A stretch of DNA of 64,000 bases, from the NCBI GenBank assembly GCA_963693085.1, contig OY856409.1, positions 1,335,769,915 through 1,335,833,914 on the forward strand, read 5' to 3'. The notes under the pieces are model-generated. The model saw only the letters and a program-made list of their open reading frames with translations, was not told where the DNA came from and searched no databases. The translations under genes and the position numbers were made by a program. The DNA comes from Alisma plantago-aquatica (lineage: Eukaryota > Streptophyta > Magnoliopsida > Alismatales > Alismataceae). The number at the start of each line of letters is the position of its first letter. Position 1 is the first letter of the stretch. Positions 1 through 13,262 of the stretch are shown one piece after another.

Positions 1-1312
1 TAGGAAAAGATATCGATCTAAAGGTAAGAGTCTATTTAAACACATATGAAGAGTGAAAATAATAGAGATGAGTGAGAGTTATGTAACCCCCCTTTAAGAG
101 GATCTCCATGAAATACATCAAGCTTCCTGATCCAAGCATCAAACCCACATTTCTCACCATGAAGATCATCCATCCAAAGCTCCAAACTTGCCTTTTACAC
201 CATCATCATCACCTCAAGAAACAAAAGATAAAGAAGAAGAAGATACCATGGTTATGCTTAGCTCAAGAAGAAGAAAAGAGAGAGAGGACCACGGCCTTTC
301 CTACTCTCATCAAGGGTCCATACATGGCTGAGAGGGGAAGAAGGAGATGAAGAAGAAAGCACAAAGGAAAGCTATCAAAAGAAGCATGACTCACCAAGGT
401 CAGATCTTGAGCAAGAAATCTCCATGGGCAAGGAACTCGGCCTCCCAAGCTCAATGGGGGTTTCCTTAAGCTCCCAAAGCTCCCAAGATCGCCCCACACA
501 AGAAGGGGAAAGAGGTGGACGAAAGGGATCAATTGGGTAAAGAGGAAAGGAGTTATATACACCAAGGAAGAGAGAGGTAACAAAGGAAAGGTGCCATACC
601 CACGTAAACTTAGATGCCACTTGCTCACGATTTAAAGCCACATGTAACCACCCAAACTCCACATGCACAGCCTGGTGATACACTCTAGGCTGTGTATTGT
701 GCAGATGGCTAAACTCCATGGGCGAAACACCCCCTAAACCGATACATACCCCAAGCTTCTACCTGATACACTAAAGGACAAGATAGCACATGTGACATAT
801 CTCGCATTAAGATTATATAGAGATGTCACTCCTCGTCTAATGTCCAAACAAGGTACCCAAACCTTCATCCACATTATATATGATGCCAAACTAAAGTGAG
901 AAAGCTCTAGAGTAGATAAATTGCATATTGACCCTCCTCTTTGGGTATTTTGCAATTTACACCAAAATTAGCACATAAAGCACATGCATCATCCAACCAA
1001 GCTCAAACTTGGAACATAGGCCCTCCACAAGGTGCCTCACATCATCATACTCTTTCTAATGATGTTATAGAACTAAAGGCATGTTCTACATGTTACATAT
1101 TGCAATATAACCCCTTACCTTGGGTAAATTGCACTTCGGTCCAAAACAAGCAAACATTGTTCAAACAACATCCAATCGGGACCAAACTGGAAACATAAGC
1201 TTGTCACATGATATCAAAACATCTTGAGGGATTATATTAAGGTTATAAGAACCTTTCTTAAGCAAAGAAAATAGGGTTAGCCCAAAACATGGGTTAGGGT
1301 TCTTATAAGTCA
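1..1312 (-). repeat. LTR A1, partial (cut by window start)
   Basis: This stretch matches 7480-8270 and 24840-26146 with scattered substitutions. It ends at the CA of AAGTCA, directly before the polypurine-tract region of the internal unit. Only the U3-side 1.3 kb lies in the window. In the minus-strand element this is the 3' LTR. Confidence 0.85.
552..560 (-). promoter_or_regulatory. Candidate LTR TATA box, family A
   Basis: On the minus strand the sequence reads GTATATAAC, about 750 bases inside the U3 end of the LTR. It is kept in all three LTRs (also 8021-8029 and 25399-25407), although flanking bases vary. Position and conservation fit a retrotransposon promoter, but no transcript start can be seen from sequence. 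Confidence 0.35.
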
Positions 1313-3593
1313 TAAACCCCTAACAAGGATTTCGTACCCGAAATCCCAAGCGAAAAGAAGACGGGTGTTACTCACTCATCGCATCATACTACTCCACAAA
1401 GCTCCTAGGTATCATAGATATATGATGAACATACTCTCTCTTCCTCCAGAGCCAACACAGGGTTTCCTGTACTGGTCACAGGCTCAACCCTCCGTCTCAT
1501 TATCCTTTGTCTGGTAACACTCTTTAGATATTGGAACATCACATGCAACTTGTATCATTTAGGTATCAGCTCCTTTACTGATATGTATCAACTGTTCCTT
1601 CTCCTTGGGTGCATGCCTTGTTTCATCATGTTTATGCATAGTATAAACCCCTAACATGTGATAGCCATACTATAAGCACTTAGCCGGGTCGACCAAAGCC
1701 AACTTCTCCATCCGGGACCACTTCACACTTTTCTAAAGATATCCATTCCCAGGATTATCTCGATCCTCAACATGTCATGTGGAAATAGGTTCACTTGACT
1801 GTCTTGTCCAGGAAAGGGAAGGACATGAGAAGGATATACTTCATCCAACACAACCAGGTCATCCAACAAGGCATTCGACAACATGCTACTTCTCTTATGA
1901 CTAATAAGAAGGAAACATCTTCCACGCATCCTATAAGCGTTCAAAGGAGGGTACATCCTAAACTGGATCAACTAGAGCAGATAGAAGGCAAGAAGAAGAC
2001 AAAGTGGAATGGAGTGACTCCATTCGACCTGTCAGCAAACATGCAGGTTAACCCACCATTCTGGTTAACTCATCTCACAAGATCTATTTGTTGCATATTG
2101 CCTTCTGCTCCCTAGTCAGGCTATCCGGTCCTCACTTCCTTATCCTCATCAGCATTCCTCTGTGTTGTTGAACTACTTCCTCAAGGGTCACCTCACATAT
2201 CCAGAATCCAAAACAAGCTTTAGCTTATGGGTTCAAGGTCAAGGATGATCTATCAAGATGGTCCATTACCATACCTCCACAATCCAAATCTCTTGACTCT
2301 TAACCCTCACACTAGAAGACATGTTCTCACCTTCTCATACACTTGGTACTTCTCATATACTAGGATTCCTTACCTTGGTATCCACTTCATGGGTCAAAAC
2401 TCATCGCTTAGGTATCACATTCCATATTCTATCGTCGTCACCAGATCAAAACATGTCAAGAGGATCTTATCATCATCTCGAAACATCATCTATCACAGGT
2501 ATCTCCATATTGGAAACTAAAGCCCAAGATCAACTGATACTTTTCAAAGCATCACTTCAAAAGCATACATATCAAGTGACACAAGGTCCACTTGACTGCC
2601 ACTCCCTCAGAAGGAAGGAACACAAGGGAACAAACTCCTCCTATCACCCCATCGACACTTGTGGTTTCATATCAAGGGGAGGAAATTACCACTTTCTTTG
2701 ATCCTTACATGAGTTTTCAACTATTTATGTATAATTAAACCTTGTTCCATTTGGTTTTATCTTGTTTCTTCTTGGTTTCCTTGCAATCAGCACAGGAATC
2801 ATCAAGACAGTTACATGTCATTTCACTTTTTCCCTTGTTGTCGTTGTATCATATTCATGATTCTTTCCTGATTATATCACATTTTCATTTTCTCTTTGCA
2901 AAAAAGATCATTACTCTTCACATATTATTTATTAAATAGGCATCATCTCCCTTGTTCCCTTTAACTTATCATGAATTTGCACTTTATACTTTCTTATTTT
3001 TTCTTGTGTTCATTGGTTGGTCTGAGATTAACTCAGGTTCCATCTTATTTACTCATCATTTTTTCTTTTCTTTCCTTCAAACTTATCTTTATTTTTAGGC
3101 ATTTCTTCATCTTGTGTAAACTTTATGCTTTAACTTACCTTGTTATCACAGGTTAATCTGTCTTTTGCCATGTATATCTCTTGAGATTACAGTTTCAAGA
3201 ACTTATCTCATCATATTCTTACATGGATTTGGGTTTCATAGAAACATTACTTCCTCTTTTGACCATCAAGCGTCTAGGTTTTAAAGAGTTATGGTGCATT
3301 TATTTACTTCTTTTATAGAAAGATGAAGTTATTAGCGTCATATTCTTGATTTGTTATGCTCTTTAGATTGTTCCAGAATGACTAATTGATCAGAGTAATC
3401 AAAGAGGAAACAATCTAAGGCTCCACACTTACCTTTGTCTTCAATATTTGAATATCTGGCCAGAGCATCCAAGTACTGAGATTAGGTAGTATGCACCATA
3501 TTTTATGTCACGGTCCAACCTTAGACACCATCCTAATCCTAGTCCTAGTGTCCCTGTAGACTCGGCAAACCTAGAGCTCTGATACCAAAAACT
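1313..3593 (-). mobile_element. Internal unit A1 of family A, non-coding
   Basis: This is a 2.28 kb unit between LTR A1 and LTR A2. On the plus strand it starts with CCCCTAACAAGG and the motif GGATTTCGTACCCGAAATCC (1327-1346), which is the complement of the pre-polypurine-tract segment. It ends at the primer site. A pyrimidine-rich plus-strand stretch lies around 2740-3170. The longest open frames are short, unlike any retroviral-type protein, and are broken differently in the second copy, so I call no gene here. Confidence 0.8.
3576..3587 (-). other. Primer binding site, tRNA-iMet (copy A1)
   Basis: The minus strand reads TGGTATCAGAGC, complementary to the 3' end of plant initiator tRNA-Met. 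It lies six bases from the LTR end (TGTTTCA on the minus strand), the usual place for the minus-strand primer site of a retrotransposon, and it fixes the element's orientation. Confidence 0.85.
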
Positions 3594-4479
3594 TGAAACA
3601 TCCCACTCAAACAAAACACGATCACATACTAACCAGTAGATTACCAAAAATCATGGGAAATTAAAACTGATTTATAACAAGCACCATAAGATGAGGCATA
3701 TTACATCTGAGCCAACACTTTCTTTTCATAACATATTTTCAAGGTGTTACAACATAATTTCCCATCATCTCATTACATGAAATAACTATTCCACATGCTG
3801 ATTTATTAGATCAAGGTACATAAGCTGAAAACCATACATATCGATCATCTTATCAGAAACATCGAAAACTCTCCCGAAGACCTAAGTGTACAAGGATGAC
3901 ACATAGGACTCTACTTCTAGACACTATCTATTTCAGCAGGTACGATACCTCTGCATATCATTCTCAGCTACATGATCTTTATCTCACCAGACACATCCAC
4001 CTAAAAAGGTTTTTAACCAGTGGGGTGAGACACAAAGTCCCAGCGAGAAACATAACCCTCTATCAACTTTATTATTAACACAGATAACTGAGCAGATAGT
4101 TCAACTAAACAATAGGTAATCACTAACCAGTAATATATAAGGAATATGAAGAACATGTATATAGAGAACATATGAGAAAGCTTACATCATCCAAGGCATC
4201 ATCCAATGTTTCATATTTTGCCTTACAGTAGATATACTATACAGCTTGATTACAAATTATTATGCCCTGAGGAAGTGAGCCATACCGCTCAAATCCAACC
4301 TTCGGTTGCAAAACCCAAAGCCGGTGCCATACAAGGTCAATGGAAGAGTTAGACTCCATGACCTCTACACTCATGGTCAGTGCACGAGAACCAAAGCAGG
4401 ACCGCAGTCTCTTGCTTAAGTGACCTCAGTCACAGGGTTAGCTTTGCAAGCTACCCTTTCTCTAGCCCACCTTGGTACA

Positions 4480-4625
4480 GGTTACGTCGCTAGTATATCT
4501 TGAGCCGCAGGCCTATTCACCGTGCTCCCGAGCCATGAACGCATTCATGCTCTATCACACTGAGCCATGGGCCTGTTCACCATGCTCTATCACACTGAGT
4601 CATGGGCCTGTTCACCATGCTCTTA
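4480..4625. repeat. 35-bp tandem repeat in LTR A2 (about 3 units)
   Basis: Units with the core CACTGAGCCATGGGCCTG start at 4547, 4582 and 4617 (period 35), with a degenerate earlier unit before 4547. The matching repeat lies at about 11490-11635 in LTR A3, so it predates the array's duplication. Confidence 0.8.
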
Positions 4626-5749
4626 TGCACATCTTGAGTCTACAACCGCAGTTGCACTCTAATCCTCCTATTTTCGGCTAGGAGAAACCCCACATATTCA
4701 ACAATATGCACTCCGGGTTAACCCGCAGGAGAACCTGTTTCACCATCACCAGCTATTGATGATGATGGATCTATGGCCAGGGAAAACTACATGAAAGGTT
4801 CATCTATAATTAATTAATGCATTTTAAGTGGATTGTTGGGGGAAACCAAGTTATATTAAGCAAACCATAAATAAGAGTAAACAACATAGATTCCATTAAC
4901 TTGTGTCACACTGTTACTACTATTCTCAAAGCCATCAACATCATCATATTGCCATGGGATATCGATCCCTCATTTCATCACATAGAGCCACTACCTCTCA
5001 TAAGGCTTCATCATCATACATCATCATGGGATAGCGGTCCCTCATATCACAACTAGAGGATAACACCTCAAACAGGCACTTAGGTCACAAGACCTCTCAC
5101 ATCATACTAGTGATACATGTTATCTCATCATCAAGGAATATTATCATTTCTCATATATTTCACATATACCAGATGACACACAAGACACATATTCACATAA
5201 GCATCATAGCCCTTACCTGGCTATGTATTTCAATTAGTAACACCTGCATGGTTAGATTGCACAACAATAGATACAACTTATTAAAGAGACATAACATGAT
5301 TATCACATCATTAGGATTTGGAACATCGTCCATTATCATGAACACATGGAGAATAGTATCTTAAATGATATCTTAAACAATACGCATTACTATCACCATA
5401 CCAAGGGTATCCCACCATACCCTACTTCCCATGTCACCATGAGTACCATCCCTAAGGATTCATCTTTTAAGGATTATACAACCATGATCTATCATCAATC
5501 TTTATCAAAGGTTCACCTATCATCAACCATAGGTAACCACCATACTAAGGTTTACCACATGTTCATCATACCTCATCATCATGACCAAAGATATGGCCCC
5601 AAGGTAACAAGATGAACATATTAACATCTAGGGCTCAATATAACACTTAGGGGTATTGGGTTAGGGTACAACCCTCACTAAAGGTGTCGCCTACCCTCAC
5701 CAAAAGCAGGCAGTGACCAAACAAACCCTCACTAAAAGTTGGTATCAGC

Positions 5750-7350
5750 TACAAAGCTTCAACATCACAAACCAAGGAGATATCTGACAAGATTCATATT
5801 GGGTAAGACCCACAAGCTCTACCTATGCCTGGTATGGGGCAAAGTGTGTCGTGCAAAGAAGCCACCAAGGTCATATCATTCAAACACACCTCAGCCCATC
5901 ATGGTCAAGGGACCATCTTCTAGGACATCATAACACATCTCACTTCATATCGGGTTAGGCAACCTTGCAACCATGTCAGCCAAGGACCACATAACCTTAT
6001 AGCAACTAAGGTATCCTCTTGGTCAACCACAGCATGGTCAACTCCCTTTTACCTCATCCATGAACATTGTTATTTTGCATACTATCTAAGCTCTCAACAT
6101 GTGTCATCCTAGACACCATATCACCCAAGCTCAGAGATATAACAACATATACCTCCCTATGTGTCGGGTAACCAAGCATGTACCGGTCAATGGAATCATA
6201 TCTTCATATAGGGTATCGGTCGAGCACTCAACCCTTGTGTCGCTCAAGCAATCATGTACACAACATACTCATACTGGGTTAGCATCATATCATAACGTGC
6301 AACGCTATGTCGAGCAACGCCTTACAGTAGGCAACGCGTCACAACAGGCGACGTCTCATGTCAGCAAACGTTGTGATGAGCAACGCTCTATCAGGTAGCA
6401 CCATGGAGGGCAATGCACCTACATGGGGTAACGAGCAACACTAACCAAGGGGGTATTGTGCAAATCAACAGCAACGACATGCAACGCCATGACGTGCAAC
6501 GCAACAGCAATGTCAGGCAGCGCGTCCCAATAGAGTGTCGGGTAGCACCGTCCAGGAGGATGTCGTGCAAAGCACTAATATCCCTAACGCCCAACACAAC
6601 CCAATATCGCCCAAGGGGGACAACAAGGCAACCACCTACTGTATCGCCCAACCCTAGCTCAAGGGAAGGAGAGGGATATTGGGAAACAGCCTCAAGGAAC
6701 CACCATCCAGGACACATATCGGCCAAGGGACCAACTAGGTGTCAACCAACCATAACGTCCAAACCCTAACCCTAGGCTAGGAAAGGGATATCAGTCACCA
6801 CACCATATCGCCCAAGGATACCAAGAGTGTTGGCTCACCTCTCAACAACCAAGTGAGAGGAGTTTTGCACAACCTCTAGTATATCGGTCAACAAGGGTAG
6901 AACAACACCCTATCCGCCAACCAACTCAACATATCGCCCAAACAAAGGATCATCCTATCGAGTTCCTTATACCTAACCAAGGATACCCATCACCAAAGGC
7001 ATAACCACCCCATATCGTCAAGGTACCACCCAAGGTTTCAACCCCAAGAACATGTCGTGCAACTAGGGCAGATCATCATCTCAACACTAAGGTCAACACT
7101 TCTATCGGCCAAGCCAACATGTCGCCCTACCATCTAGAGCATAGGCTCACCTCTCAAGTCCAAGGAGAGAGAGGGGTTTTTCCTAAGGACTCACTACTTA
7201 CTCATACATCTTGGATCTTAATCTCACCTATCAACTAAACGAGAGAGGGGTATTGCTCATGATCCATCAACCAAAGCATGACCTATCGGGCAAGGCACTA
7301 TATCAGGCAAACACTATATCGGGTAAACACTATATCGGGCAACCATAGCA
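5750..7350. repeat. Array of degenerate TATCGGGCAA-like motifs in LTR A2
   Basis: Dozens of short words of the form (T/A)(A/G)TCG(G/C/T)(G/C)(C/T)AA recur at irregular spacing, for example TATCGGGCAACC, TATCGCCCAAGG, TGTCGTGCAAC and TATCGGTCAAC. At 7301-7345 they become a regular repeat of about 18 bases (CACTATATCGGGCAAA type). These words are rich in CG compared with surrounding DNA. Most of the array (counterpart of 6262-7305) is missing from LTR A3. Confidence 0.7.
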
Positions 7351-8308
7351 TATCGGGTTGGTCATCTTCAACCTCAAGACACCCCATACCATCCCCCACA
7401 AGGAGAACAAGGTAAAGGAAGTAATAAAACGTAACCTTTCCATTAGATCAGATCTCAAGTTCAACATAAGCAACTATCATAGGAAAAGGTATCGATCTAA
7501 AGGCAAGAGTCTATTTAAACACATATGAAGAGTGAAAATAATAGAGATGAGTGAGAGTTATGTAACCCGCCTTAAGAGGATCTCCATGAAATACATCAAG
7601 CTTCCTGATCCAAGCATCAAAACCACGTTCCTCACCATGAAGATCATCCATCCAAAGCTCCAAACTTGCCTTCGGCACCATCATCATCACCTCAAGAAAC
7701 AAAAGATAAAGAAGCAGAAGATACCATGGTTATGCTTAGCTCAAGAAGAAGAAAAGAGAGAGAGGACCACGGCCATGCCTACTCTCATCAAGGTTCCATC
7801 CATTTCCGAGAGGGGAAGAAGGATATGAAGAAGAAAGCATAAAGGAAAGCTATCAAAAGAAGCATGACTCACCAAGGTCAGATCTTGAGCAAGAAATCTC
7901 CATGGGAAAGGAACTCAGCCTCCCAAGCTCCATGGGGGTTTCCTTAAGCTCCCAAGCTCGCCCCACACAAGAAGGGGAAAGAAGTGGACAAAAGGGATCA
8001 CTTAGGTAAAGAGGAAAGGAGTTATATACACCAAGGAAGAGAGAGGTAACAAAGGAAAGGTGTCATACCCACATAAACTTAGATGCCACTTGCTCACGAT
8101 TTAAAGCCACTTGTAACCACCCAAACTCCACATGCTCGGCCTGGTGATACACACTAGGCTGTGTATCGTGCAACTGGCCAAACTCCATGGGCGACACACC
8201 CCCTAAACCGATACATACCCCAAGCTTCTACCTGATACACTAAAGGACAAGACAGCACATGTGACATATATGTCTAAGGATGTTCTGGCCAGGTATTCAA
8301 ATATTGAA

Positions 8309-10596
8309 AACCCCTAACAAGGATTTCGTCCCCAAAATCCCAAGCAGAAAGAAGACGGGTGTTACTCACGCATTGCATCATACTACACAAAGCTCATGGG
8401 TATCACAGATCTATGACTAACATACTCTCTCTTCCTCCAGAGCAAACACAAGGTTTCCTGTACTGGTCACAGGCTCAGCCCTTCGTCTCATTATCCTTTT
8501 TCTGGTAACACTCTTTAGATACTGGAACATTACATGCAACTTGTATCACTCAGGTATTAGTTCCTTTACTGATATGTATCAATTGTTCCTTCTCCTTGGG
8601 TGCATACCTTCTGTCGTCATGTTTATGCAGAGTATAAACCCCTAACATGTGATATCCATACTATAAGCACTTAGCCAGGTCGACCAAAGCCAACTTCTCC
8701 ATCCAGGACCACTTCACACTTTTCTAAGGATATCCATTCCAAGGATTATCTCGATCCTCAACATGTCACGTGGAAAGAGGTTCACTTGAATGTCCTGTCC
8801 TGGAAAGGGAAGGACACGAGAAGGATATACTTCATCTAAAACAACCAGGTCATCCAACAAGGCATTCGACAACAGGCTACTTTTCTTCTGGCTAACAAGA
8901 AGGAAACATATGCCACGCATCCTATAAGCGTTCAAAGGAGGGTACATCCTAAACTGGATAAACTAGAGCATATAAAAGGCAAGAAGAAGACAAAGCAGAA
9001 TGGAGCGACTCCATCCGACCTTCCAGCAAACATGCAGGTTAACCCACCATTCTGGTTAACTCATCTCACAAGATCTATCTGTTGCCTGTTTCCCTCTTCT
9101 CCCTAGTCAGGCTATCCGGTCCTCACTTCCTTATCGTCATCAACATTCCTCTGTGTTGCTGAACAGCTGCATCAAGGGTCACCTCGTAGATCTAGACTCC
9201 AAAACAAGCTTCATCTTATGGGTTCAAGGTCAAGGATGATCTATCAATATGGTCCATTACCATACTTCCACGATCCAAATCTCTTGACTTTTAACACTCG
9301 CACCAGAATACATGTTCTCACCTTCTCATACACTTGGTACTTCTCATATACTAGGATTTATTACCATGGTATCCACTTCATGGGTCAATACTCATTGCTT
9401 TAGGTATCACATCCATATTCTATTGTCGTCACCAGATCAAAACATGTCAAGAGGATCTTATCATCATCTCGAAACATCATCTATAAAAGGTATCTCCAAC
9501 TTGGAAACTAAAGCCCAAGATCAACTGATACTTTTTAAAGTATCCAACGAAAGATCACTTCAAAAGAAAACATATCAAGTGACACAAGGTCCACTTGACT
9601 ACCACTCCCTCGGAAGGAAGGGACACAAGGGAACAAACTCCTCCTATCACCCTATAGACACCTGTGGTTTCATATCAAGGGGAGGAAATTACCACTTTCT
9701 TTTATCCTTACATGAGTTTTCAACTATTTAAGTATCATTAAACCTTGTTCCATTTGGTTTTATACTGTTTCTTCTTGGTTTCCTTACAATCAGCACAGGA
9801 ATCATCAAGACAATTACATGTCATTTTACTTTTTCCCTTGTTGTCATTATATCATATTCATGATTCTTTCCTGATTATATCACATTTTCATTTTCTCTGT
9901 GCAAAAAAGATTGTTATGCTTCATATATTATTTATTGAACATGGATCATCTCCCTTGTTCCCTTTTACTTATCATGAATTTGCACTTTATACTTTCTTAT
10001 TTTTTCTTGCGCTCATTGGTTGGTTTGAGATTAACTCAGGTTCCATCTTATTTACTCATCATTTGTTCTTTTCTTTCCTTCAACCTTATCTTTGTTTTTA
10101 GGCATTTCTTCATCTTGTGTAAACTTTATGCTTTAACTTACCTTGTTATCATAGGGTAATCTTTCTTTTGCCATGTATATCTCTTGAGATTATAGTTTCA
10201 AGAACTAATCTCATCATATTATTACATGGATTTGGGTTTCATAGAACTGTTACTTCCTCTTTTGACCATCAAGCATCTAGGATTTAAAGAGTTATGGTGC
10301 ATTTATTTACTTCTTTTATAGCAAGATGAAGGTATTAGCGTCATATTCCTAATTTTTTATGCTCTTCAGATTGTTCCAGAATGACTACTTGATCAGAGTA
10401 ATCAAAGAGGAAACAATCTATGGCTCCACACTTACCTTTGTCTTCAATATTTGAATACCTGGACAGAGCATCCAAGTACTGCGATTAGGTAGTATGCACC
10501 ATATTTTATGTCACGGTCCAACCTTAGACAACATCTTAATCCTAGTCCTGGTGTCCCTGTAGACTCGGCGAACCTAGAGCTCTGATACCAAAAACT
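8309..10596 (-). mobile_element. Internal unit A2 of family A, non-coding
   Basis: This is the second copy of the 2.28 kb internal unit and aligns from end to end with 1313-3593, differing by substitutions and small indels. The pre-polypurine motif GGATTTCGTCCCCAAAATCC is at 8321-8340. No protein-coding gene is recognisable. Confidence 0.8.
10579..10590 (-). other. Primer binding site, tRNA-iMet (copy A2)
   Basis: The minus strand reads TGGTATCAGAGC, identical to the first copy, and is followed by the LTR A3 border at 10597. Confidence 0.85.
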
Positions 10597-13262
10597 TGAA
10601 ACACCCCAACTCAAACAAAACACGATCACATACTAACCAGCGGATTACCAAAAATCACAGTAAATTAAAACCGATTTATAACAAGCACCATAAGATGAGG
10701 CATATTACATATGAGCCAACACTTTCTTTTCATAACATATTTTCCAGGTGCTACAACATAATTTCCCATCATCTCATTACATGAAATAATTGTTCCACAT
10801 GTTGATTTATTACATCAAGGTACATAAGCCTAAAACCATACATATCAATCATCTTATCAGAAACATCGAAAACTATCCTGAAGACCTGAGTGTACAGGGA
10901 CGACACATAGGGCTCTACTTCTAGACACTATCTATTTCACCAGGCACGATACATCTACATATCATTCTTAGATACATGATCTTTATCTCGCCAGGCACGT
11001 CCACCTAAAAAGGTTTTTAACTAACGGGGTGAGACATACAATCCCAGCGAGAAACATAACCCTCTATCAACTTTATTATTAACACAGATAACTGAGCAGA
11101 TAGTTCAACTAAACAACAGGTAATCACTAACCAGTTATATATAAGGAATATGAAGAACATGTATATAGAGAACATATGAGAAAGCTTACATCATCCAAGG
11201 CCTCATCCAATGTTTCATATTTTGCCTTACAATAGATATACTATACAGCTTGATTACAAATTATTATGCCCTGAGGAAGTGAGTTGTACCGCTCAAATAC
11301 AACCTTCGGTTGCAAAACCCAAAGCCAGTTCCATACAAGGTCAATGGAAAAGTCAGACTCCACCACCTCTACCCTCGTGGTCAGTGCATGAGAACCAAAG
11401 CAGGATCACAGTCTCTTGCTTAAGTGACCTCAGTCCCAAGGTCAGCTCTGTAGGCTACCCTTTCTCTAGCCCACCTTGGTACAGGTTATGACGCTAGTAT
11501 ATCTTGAGCCACAGGCCTGTTCACCATGCTTCCGAGCCATGAACGGATTCATGCTCTATCACACTGAGCCATGGGCTTGTTCACCATGCTCTATCACACT
11601 GAACCATGGGCATGTTCACCATGCTCTTATGCACATCTTTAGTCTACAACCACAGTTGCACTCTAATCCTCCTAATTTCAGCTAGGAGAAACCCCGCATA
11701 TTCAACAATATGCGCTCCGGGTTAACCCGCAGGAGAACCTGTTTCATCATCACCATCTACTGACGATGATGGATCTATGTCCAGGGCAAACTACATAAAA
11801 GGTACATATGTAATTAATTAATGCATTTTAAGTGAATTGTTGGGGGCAACCAAGTTATATTAAGCAAACCATAAACAAGAGTAAACAACATAGATTCCAT
11901 TAACTTGTGTCACACTGTTACTGCTATTCTCAAAGCCATCAACATCATCATATTGCCATGGGATATCGATCCCTCATTTCATCACATAGAGCCACTACCT
12001 CTCATAAGGCTTCATCGTCATACATCCTCATGGGATAGCAATCCCTCATATCACAACTAGAGGATAACACCTCAAACAAGCACTTAGGTCACAAGAACTC
12101 TCACATCATACTAGTGATACATGTTATCTCATCATCAAGGAATATTATCATTTCTCAGATATTTCACATATACCAGGTGCTACACAAGACACATATTTAC
12201 ATAAGCATCATAGCCCTTGCCTGGCTATGTATTTCAATTAGTAACACCTGCATGGTTAGATTGCATAGCAACAGAGATAACATATTAAAGAGACATAACA
12301 TGATTATCACATCATTAGGATTTGGAACATCATCCATTATCATGAACACATGGAGAATAGTATCTTAAATGATATCTTAAACAATACGCATTACTATCAC
12401 CATACCAAGGGTATCCCACCATACCCTACTTCCCATGTCACTATGAGTACCATCCCTAAGGATTCATCTTTTAAGGATTATACAACCATGATCTATCATC
12501 AACCTTTATCAAAGATTCACCTATCATCAACCATAGGTAACCACCATACTAAGGTTTACCACCTGTTCATCATACCTCATCATCATGACCAAAGATATGG
12601 CCCCAAGGTAACAAGATGAACATATTAACATATTGGGCTCAAGATAACACTTAGGGGTATCGGGTTAGGGTACAAACCTCACTAAAGGTGTCACCTACCC
12701 TCACCAAAAGTAGGCAGTGACCAAACAAACCCTCACTAAAAGTCAGAATCAGCTACAAAGCTTCAATATCTCAAACCAAGGTGATATCTGACAAGGTTCA
12801 TATCGGGTAAGACCCACAAGCTCTACCTATGCCTGGTATGGGGCAAAGCGTGTCGTGCAAAGAAGCCACCAAGTTCATATCGTTCAAACACACCTCATCC
12901 CATCATGTTCAAGGGACCATCTTCTAGGACATCATAACACATCTCACTTCATATCGGGTTAGGAAACCTTGCAACCATGTTGGCCAAGGATCACATAACC
13001 TTATAGCAACTAAGGTATCCTCTAGGTCAACCCCAGCATGGTCAACTCCCTTTTACCTTGTCCATGAACATTGTTATTATGCATACTATCTAAGCTCTCA
13101 ACATGTGTCGTCCTAGACACCATATCGCACAAGCTCAAAGATATAACAACATATACCTCCCTATGTGTAGGGTAACCAAGCATGTACCAGTCAATGACAT
13201 CATATCTTCCTATAGGGTATCGGTCGAGCACTCAACCCTTGTGTTGCCCAAGCAATCATGTA
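10597..13262 (-). repeat. LTR A3, left segment (interrupted)
   Basis: This aligns with 3594-6261 of LTR A2 and stops abruptly after CAATCATGTAC, where family C sequence begins. The remainder of the LTR resumes at about 24706. Between the two segments about 1.05 kb of LTR A sequence (counterpart of 6262-7305) is missing. Confidence 0.85.

Larger units (their letters stand above)
3594..8308 (-). repeat. LTR A2 of family A
   Basis: This central LTR is shared by the two tandem elements. It begins TGAAACATCCC after the primer site. Compared with LTR A1 it lacks about 500 bases at its U3 end (the counterpart of 812-1310); in their place lie about 31 bases (8278-8308) resembling an inverted piece of the leader. 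It contains a 35-base tandem repeat and a long array of degenerate CG-containing motifs. No credible gene is present. Confidence 0.85.

Noticed and set aside
6760..6780. Telomere-like CCCTAACCCTA
   Set aside because: Only one and a half units, within an LTR; not a telomeric tract.
7301..7345. Possible CRISPR-like regular repeats
   Set aside because: The units are contiguous repeats of about 18 bases without unique spacers, inside a plant LTR.
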